64,000 nucleotides of DNA from UBA2357 sp041678045 (GTDB taxonomy: Bacteria > Pseudomonadota > Gammaproteobacteria > Burkholderiales > Rhodocyclaceae). This document shows, in pieces, positions 60,534-64,000 of this stretch (position 1 is its first letter; each line of letters opens with the position of its first letter). Under the pieces are notes generated by a model, which ran no database searches, was not told the origin of the DNA, and saw nothing but the letters and a program-made list of their open reading frames with translations. The DNA lies in assembly GCA_041678045.1 (NCBI GenBank), contig JBAYOV010000009.1, positions 13,545-77,544 of the forward strand. The letters run 5' to 3'. The position numbers and the translations under genes were made by a program.

Positions 60534-61028
60534 TCAGGCCTGTGCGGGAATGCGCAAAACCTGACCGGGATAAATCTTGTCCGGATGGGTCAGCACCGGC
60601 TTGTTCGCCTCGAAGATCACCGGGTACTTGTTGGCATCGCCGTAGCAGGCCTTTGCAATCGCCGAGAGGGTATCCCCCCGTACGACGGTATGGAAGCGCG
60701 CCTCGGGTTCGGCCTTGACCACCGACATGCGGTCATCGACCTGCGCCACCCCCTGCACATTGCCGGCTGCCAGCAGAATGCGTTCCTTGGTCGCCTGATC
60801 GGGTGCAGTACCCGTGACGGTGACTGTCTCGCTGGCCCCGTCGTACGCCACCGCGAAATCTTCAGGCGCAAGCTTGAGGGCATGAACATGAGCAGTAATC
60901 GCCGCGGCTGCCTGCGCATCGGATGCTGCCGGATCTGCCGCAGTGGCATCAGGCGTCTGCGCCGCACTGGCACTGCCCTTGCCGAAGAGTTTCTCACCCG
61001 CATCCTTGATGAAACTGAAAAAGCCCAT
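60534..61028 (-). CDS. Peptidoglycan-binding BON-LysM protein (YgaU/Kbp-like)
   Basis: 164 residues. A BON domain lies at ~50-105 and a LysM domain at the C-terminus (VVRGDTLSAIAKACYGDANK ... PGQVLRIP). E. coli Kbp/YgaU binds potassium and has the same BON-LysM order. It starts MGFFSFIKDAGEKLFGK, without a signal peptide, as in Kbp. Likely cytoplasmic/envelope K+ sensing. Confidence 0.9.
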   Translation of the reverse strand: MGFFSFIKDAGEKLFGKGSASAAQTPDATAADPAASDAQAAAAITAHVHALKLAPEDFAVAYDGASETVTVTGTAPDQATKERILLAAGNVQGVAQVDDRMSVVKAEPEARFHTVVRGDTLSAIAKACYGDANKYPVIFEANKPVLTHPDKIYPGQVLRIPAQA

Positions 61029-61046
61029 GACACCCCCTTGATGACC

Positions 61047-61067
61047 ACTGATGATAGAGGCATCAGT
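61047..61067 (-). promoter_or_regulatory. Inverted repeat upstream of the BON-LysM gene
   Basis: ACTGATG-N7-CATCAGT, a perfect 7-base repeat 19 bases before the start of the LysM gene. It may be an operator or a 5' UTR hairpin. The 286 bases from 61029 to 61314 hold no gene; they also contain short tandem GCGGGACGC-like repeats (61129-61160) and interleaved GGAAG/CTTCC inverted repeats (61200-61235). Confidence 0.45.
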
Positions 61068-61314
61068 CTAACCCGCACCCCGGCAGCCTGAGCCACTTTT
61101 CTTGGCGCCCGTGAATTTTCCATGAGTCATGCGGGACGCAGGATGCGGGACGCGGGGCGTGGGTGCGATTGATGCACAGGAAGCCCGGTAAGCCGTTCAC
61201 AGGAAGTTTTCCTACGTTCTTCCTGAGGAAACCCCGGCCACACAAGGGCTAAAAGCTTCTTTATGTGATGAAACTTTGTGGCAAGGGCTTACGCTTTACG
61301 AGGTGAGGGCTCTG

Positions 61315-61725
61315 CTAACAAGATGAACTGTCGCGACAAGATTGCGCGCGCAGATGAAACCGGACGAGATGAATGGCCAGGAGAACACATGGAAGCGTGA
61401 AAACAATGCCCATTACAGCAGCGTGAAACATATCTTCCATATCGAAATTTCCGATGGTTGAACCGACCATTGGCCACAACACCAACCCCAGGATACCGGC
61501 CAACGTACCATATACCGGAACCCATTTCGTGGCGGGTTTATCAAGCACCCAGTTCATGCTCATGACGACATGGCAAAGCCATGCAAAAAGAATGATCAGC
61601 CCCACCAGCGCACCGCTCACGGACTGGATGCCCGACAGGCCTGCCAGCATCAGAGAGATCAGGATGCCGTAGGAAGAGAGCAGGTAGCAGATGGCGACGA
61701 CAGCAATACGTCCAGCGGTTTTCAT
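61315..61725 (-). CDS. Hypothetical membrane protein
   Basis: 136 residues with four membrane segments (IAVVAICYLLSSYGILISLML, ALVGLIILFAWLCHVVMS, YGTLAGILGLVLWPMVG, VMGIVFTLPCVLLAIHLV). I do not recognise a family. Base composition is lower in GC than neighbours, which may mean transfer. The ATG at 61725 begins the first segment; the frame is open to 61767. Confidence 0.65.
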   Translation of the reverse strand: MKTAGRIAVVAICYLLSSYGILISLMLAGLSGIQSVSGALVGLIILFAWLCHVVMSMNWVLDKPATKWVPVYGTLAGILGLVLWPMVGSTIGNFDMEDMFHAAVMGIVFTLPCVLLAIHLVRFHLRAQSCRDSSSC

Positions 61726-61783
61726 GTAATTTTGAAGCCGCGAGCAGTGGAGAAATTGCCCGGCCACAGCGACTGGTCATGCA

Positions 61784-62047
61784 TCATTCGTAGTGACTCC
61801 AGAGGCGGAGGACTTTTACCACTTTCTCGTCTTCGAGTACCTGGTACACCAAGCGGTGCTGGATATTGATGCGGCGTGAATAGGCCCCCGCAAGGTCACC
61901 AATCAGCTTTTCAAACGGGGGCGGCTTGCGGTACGGATCTTCAGCAATGAGTACCAACAACTCTTGGGCCTTTGGCTTGAGACCGCTGGAGGCCAGCTTC
62001 TTTGCGTCCTTCTGGGCTTGTTTGGTGTAAACCAACTGCCATGTCAC
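61784..62047 (-). CDS. YoeB/Txe family toxin (module 1)
   Basis: 87 residues. WQLVYTKQAQKDAKKLASSGL, then RRINIQHRLVYQ and the C-terminal LWSHYE, matching YoeB's catalytic histidine near the C-terminus. These are ribosome-dependent mRNA interferases. It overlaps the antitoxin gene by four bases (ATGA). Confidence 0.92.
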   Translation of the reverse strand: MTWQLVYTKQAQKDAKKLASSGLKPKAQELLVLIAEDPYRKPPPFEKLIGDLAGAYSRRINIQHRLVYQVLEDEKVVKVLRLWSHYE

Positions 62048-62286
62048 CAGTTCAGTTCCTCATCGCATTCATCCACGGGGGTATCCATACCCTCACGAAT
62101 AGACTCTCGCATACCCGGCACGGAGAGTAGGTAAAGCGTTTCCTGAATGGCGGACCAGTCATCCACCGAGATCAGAACAGCCTTGTTTCGCTTGCCCATG
62201 ATGACGATTGGTTGATGGGATTCTGCAGTCTCGTCAATCAATCGATAAAGGTTGCTGCGCGCCTCAGTGGCGGTGATTCCGGTCAT
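62044..62286 (-). CDS. Phd/YefM family antitoxin (module 1)
   Basis: 80 residues. ITATEARSNLYRLIDETAESHQPIVIMGKRNKAV is the Phd/YefM N-terminal DNA-binding fold; the C-terminal acidic tail binds YoeB. It comes before the toxin, as usual. Confidence 0.92.
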   Translation of the reverse strand: MTGITATEARSNLYRLIDETAESHQPIVIMGKRNKAVLISVDDWSAIQETLYLLSVPGMRESIREGMDTPVDECDEELNW

Positions 62287-62318
62287 GACGCACCTCTTGC
62301 GTATTCAGCATTTCATCA

Positions 62319-62346
62319 AGTGTACGCCTTCAAGCACGTACGTCAA
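62319..62346 (-). promoter_or_regulatory. Promoter of the first YefM-YoeB module
   Basis: On the minus strand: -35 TTGACG (62346-62341), 16-base spacer, -10 TACACT (62324-62319). It is 33 bases before the antitoxin start. ACGTACGT (62336-62343), a perfect palindrome, overlaps the -35, and a TGTACG half-site (62321-62326) overlaps the -10; these are likely YefM binding sites. Confidence 0.6.
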
Positions 62347-62493
62347 GACGAACGCTTCGCATGACGCCAAGGTACGCGGCGCTCAGCATGGAGCGATTGC
62401 TCGGGCAGAAATGGCGAAGCCATGCCCGAGCAAGTGCGGAGTGCTGGGCGTCCGAGTGGGCCGCAGGCGAACGGCTTGACCGCCTTGTAAGGC
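62347..62493. repeat. Degenerate attC-like element with long hairpin
   Basis: 147 bases between the two YefM-YoeB modules. The outer ends, GACGAAC (62347-62353) and GTAAGGC (62487-62493), resemble attC R''/R' cores with mismatches to RYYYAAC and GTTRRRY. The centre forms a strong nested hairpin, TTGCTCGGGC...GCCCGAGCAA with inner ATGGC-GAA-GCCAT. The overall shape matches a large imperfect attC site. On the minus strand the left core reads GCCTTAC, one base off GCCTAAC. Confidence 0.5.
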
Positions 62494-62506
62494 GCGACTA
62501 TCATCA

Positions 62507-62524
62507 TGTACAACTTCCTGTACA
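62507..62524 (+). promoter_or_regulatory. YefM-YoeB operator, two TGTACA palindromes
   Basis: Two perfect TGTACA palindromes at 62507-62512 and 62519-62524, 12 bases apart centre to centre, lie just before the second yefM-like gene. TGTACA is the published core of the E. coli yefM-yoeB operator. This supports autoregulation of module 2. Confidence 0.8.
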
Positions 62525-62540
62525 TATTGAGGCAGCCTCT

Positions 62541-62792
62541 ATGGACGCTATGACCTATACCAAAGCTCGCGCGAGCTTGGCACAAACCATTGATGCTGTT
62601 TGTGACAATCACGCACCGGTGATCATCACCAAGAAGAATGACCGATCTGTGGTGATGCTTTCGCTCGAGGATTATCAGGCGCTGGAGGAAACCTCCTACC
62701 TTCTCCGCAACCCGAAGAATGCCCGCCGACTTTTGGACTCCGTGAACGAACTTGATGCAGGCGGCGGCACCGAACGAGCGTTGACCGAATGA
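62541..62792 (+). CDS. yefM: YefM family antitoxin (module 2)
   Basis: 83 residues. TYTKARASLAQTIDAVCDNHAPVIITKKNDRSVVMLSLEDYQALEET is near the YefM consensus. ATG at 62541 follows the TGTACA operators and gives the family's usual start; the open frame upstream to 62361 lies in the attC-like element. Overlaps the toxin gene by four bases. Confidence 0.94.
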   Translation: MDAMTYTKARASLAQTIDAVCDNHAPVIITKKNDRSVVMLSLEDYQALEETSYLLRNPKNARRLLDSVNELDAGGGTERALTE

Positions 62793-63043
62793 AGCTGATT
62801 TTTTCGGAGAATGCATGGGACGATTACCTATATTGGCAAAGGACCGACAAAAAGGTACTGAAGCGGATCAACCAGCTGATTTCTGACATTCAACGATCAC
62901 CATTCGAAGGGGTCGGCAAACCCGAGCCATTAAAACATGCACTTTCGGGCTACTGGTCGCGCCGCATCGATAGCGAGCACCGCATCGTTTACCGAACTGA
63001 TGATGACGCTGTGTTCATCGCGCAACTTCGATACCATTACTGA
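62789..63043 (+). CDS. yoeB: YoeB family toxin (module 2)
   Basis: 84 residues. IFSENAWDDYLYWQRTDKKVLKRINQLI, then SRRIDSEHRIVYR and the C-terminal LRYHY with the catalytic H/Y. It is closer to canonical YoeB than module 1. Stop is followed 11 bases later by the attC site. Confidence 0.94.
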   Translation: MKLIFSENAWDDYLYWQRTDKKVLKRINQLISDIQRSPFEGVGKPEPLKHALSGYWSRRIDSEHRIVYRTDDDAVFIAQLRYHY

Positions 63044-63054
63044 GCGCTTCATAA

Positions 63055-63114
63055 GCCTAACGCCAGCGCTCAGCCGTGCGAGGTACGAGCGTCGGTTGGC
63101 GCGCCTTGTTGGGC
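63055..63114. repeat. Integron attC recombination site
   Basis: 60 bases bounded by GCCTAAC (63055-63061, matching RYYYAAC) and GTTGGGC (63108-63114, matching GTTRRRY), the conserved R'' and R' cores. Inside, GCGCTCAGCCG pairs with CGGTTGGCGC except for one unpaired base, the extrahelical base expected of attC. Size is within the known range. It joins module 2 to the HigB-HigA module. Because an attC is nearly symmetric, its orientation is not certain. Confidence 0.8.
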
Positions 63115-63420
63115 ATGATTTGGGATATGCACAGCTTCCGCATGCAGCTTCAGACCTAGTGCTGTCATGACCTTCAGAATTGTGTCAAACCCCGGAGTCC
63201 GCTCACCAGAAAGCGCTTTGTATAGGCTTTCGCGTGACACACCTGCATCACGAGCCACTTGAGACATTCCTCGTGCACGGGCAATATCACCAAGAGCCTT
63301 TGCGATAAAAGCAGCGTCACCTTCTGCCTCTTCCATACAGGCTTCCAGATAAGCCGCCATTTCTTCAGGCGTACGGAGATGTTCAGCAACATCGTAGCGG
63401 GACGTAGCTGTCTTTTTCAT
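63070..63420 (-). CDS. HigA-type antitoxin, addiction module antidote
   Basis: 116 residues with a helix-turn-helix (ARGMSQVARDAGVSRESLYKALSGERTP) typical of HigA-like antidotes. N-terminal EHLRTPEEMAAYLEACMEEAEGD. The last ~15 residues (NHAQQGAPTDARTSHG) are encoded by the attC site itself, an unusual tail. It follows the toxin gene after 8 bases. Confidence 0.9.
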   Translation of the reverse strand: MKKTATSRYDVAEHLRTPEEMAAYLEACMEEAEGDAAFIAKALGDIARARGMSQVARDAGVSRESLYKALSGERTPGFDTILKVMTALGLKLHAEAVHIPNHAQQGAPTDARTSHG

Positions 63421-63428
63421 CGGTCATC

Positions 63429-63719
63429 CTACAGATTGTGGGCGAGGCGTAGTGCGGTCTTAATATCTCTGGACTGGCTGCTTTTGTCACCACCAGCCAA
63501 CAAGATCACCAACTCACGCCCTTGCTGTTTGTAGTACACCCGGTAACCGGGGCCATAGTTGATTCGCAACTCAGAGACTCCTTCACCTACTGGCTCAGCG
63601 TCTCCAGGATTCCCTTCGGCCAAGCGCTCGACTCTCGCCAATACTCGGGCACGAGCACGAATATCGCGCAACCCATCGAGCCACTTGACATAGACTTCCG
63701 TTTTACGAACCTCCATCAT
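63429..63719 (-). CDS. HigB/RelE-type toxin
   Basis: 96 residues from ATG 63719 (another at 63716). VYVKWLDGLRDIRARARVLARVERLAEG, GVSELRINYGPGYRVYYKQQGRELVILLAGGDK are near-consensus for the HigB/phage-derived Gp49-like addiction killer family. Toxin precedes antitoxin, as in higBA. The frame is open to 63755. Confidence 0.92.
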   Translation of the reverse strand: MMEVRKTEVYVKWLDGLRDIRARARVLARVERLAEGNPGDAEPVGEGVSELRINYGPGYRVYYKQQGRELVILLAGGDKSSQSRDIKTALRLAHNL

Positions 63720-63773
63720 GCCACCAAGCGTAGCCTCCAGGATACATCCTGTCAATTTGGATTATTTGCCCAA

Positions 63774-64000
63774 TCGGGATAGGAAGCCACCTCACGGCGC
63801 CTCCCTCCCACACCATCGGACATACGGATCACGTATCCGGCGGTTCAATGAATAACGGTTCATCTCACGCTGCCAATTCGGGCAGCCCCATGGCAAGAAA
63901 GGTACGGCGTGGCAAGGCCGGCGTCCTGCTGATGCGCCACGGCCCGTGGGCCGACCGGCATCGAGCCGGTCCGGGCTGCAGTGGTCGTGCTTTGCCAACT
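63774..64000 (-). mobile_element. 3' end of a probable group II intron in an attC core (partial)
   Basis: Reading the minus strand, domain V is recognisable at 63846-63811: the sequence from GAACCGCCGGATACG through CCGTATGTCCG to TGGTGTG folds into a ~34-nt hairpin with a two-base bulge. A GGGAGG and a domain VI-like region follow, and the intron probably ends in CCCGAT. The next bases on the minus strand, TTGGGC, complete an attC core (GTTGGGC). This fits the bacterial class C introns that insert into attC cores. The rest of the intron and its reverse transcriptase would lie right of 64000. The frame 63792-63998 is not a gene. Confidence 0.55.

Noticed and set aside
61120..61165. Tandem repeats resembling a CRISPR start
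   Set aside because: The GCGGGACGC-type units are only two or three, short and without spacers of regular length. No CRISPR array was seen anywhere in the window.
63792..63998. A 68-codon open frame at the right edge
   Set aside because: It lies across the presumed intron domain V and the sequence just upstream of it, and its product has no coherent fold or family match.

Overview
The window reads as a GC-rich betaproteobacterial chromosome, most likely Rhodocyclales (Azoarcus/Thauera/Zoogloeaceae-like). The signs are the rpoN-hpf-ptsN-hprK block, a TrpB2-type enzyme, DUF1840 and DUF2905 proteins, a giant DUF3683-type FAD/Fe-S oxidoreductase, TRAP-based uptake with aromatic-type catabolic genes, and flavocytochrome c genes. 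The genus is an inference; no rRNA or taxonomic marker search could be run.

Layout. 1-6.5 kb: the end of queC, a YeeE/TsuA-type transporter, two tandem tRNA-Lys genes with their own promoter and terminator, an HD-GYP protein, a TrpB-like enzyme, and thiL-pgpA-pncC. 6.5-12.1 kb: recA-recX-lptB-rpoN-hpf, a terminator, then ptsN-hprK; this links DNA repair, LPS export, sigma-54 and the nitrogen-type PTS branch. 12.2-25.1 kb: housekeeping genes (ilvA, formyl-THF cyclo-ligase, slt, an NDUFA9-like reductase, cca, a GST, a hydrolase, a MidA-like methyltransferase, a pteridine reductase, ttcA) plus a nucleotidyl-cyclase/FHA fusion and a YqaA membrane protein. 25.2-34.3 kb: a 1304-residue FAD/Fe-S oxidoreductase behind a perfect palindrome, a tightly packed minus-strand run (pyrE, coiled-coil protein, molybdopterin oxidoreductase, sirtuin), and xthA. 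34.3-37.5 kb: a type IV pilus minor pilin operon (fimT/gspH-like, pilV, pilW, pilX) with unusual C-terminal extensions. 37.9-41.6 kb: a periplasmic binding lipoprotein beside a frame-disrupted PAS-GGDEF-EAL gene. 41.7-46 kb: vapBC with its operator, fccB plus a monohaem cytochrome c, upp, a purine phosphoribosyltransferase and a DUF1840 gene.

46-54.7 kb: a catabolic region of MFS, GST-zeta isomerase, TRAP transporter (dctM, dctQ, dctP), FAH-family hydrolase and VOC protein, with a divergent LysR gene. A second LysR gene is divergent from an MFS gene. 54.8-61.7 kb is a run of mostly single minus-strand genes: DUF2726, LysE, VOC, small P-loop kinase, methyltransferase, DUF533, BON-LysM and two hypothetical membrane proteins.

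61.8-64 kb is the most unusual part. Three type II toxin-antitoxin modules lie in 2 kb (two YefM-YoeB pairs and one HigB-HigA pair). A 60-bp sequence with all the hallmarks of an integron attC site lies between modules two and three, a degenerate 147-bp attC-like element lies between modules one and two, and what looks like the 3' end of a group II intron is inserted in an attC core at the right edge. Together this suggests the edge of a sedentary chromosomal integron cassette array carrying an attC-targeting group II intron. No integrase gene is in the window.
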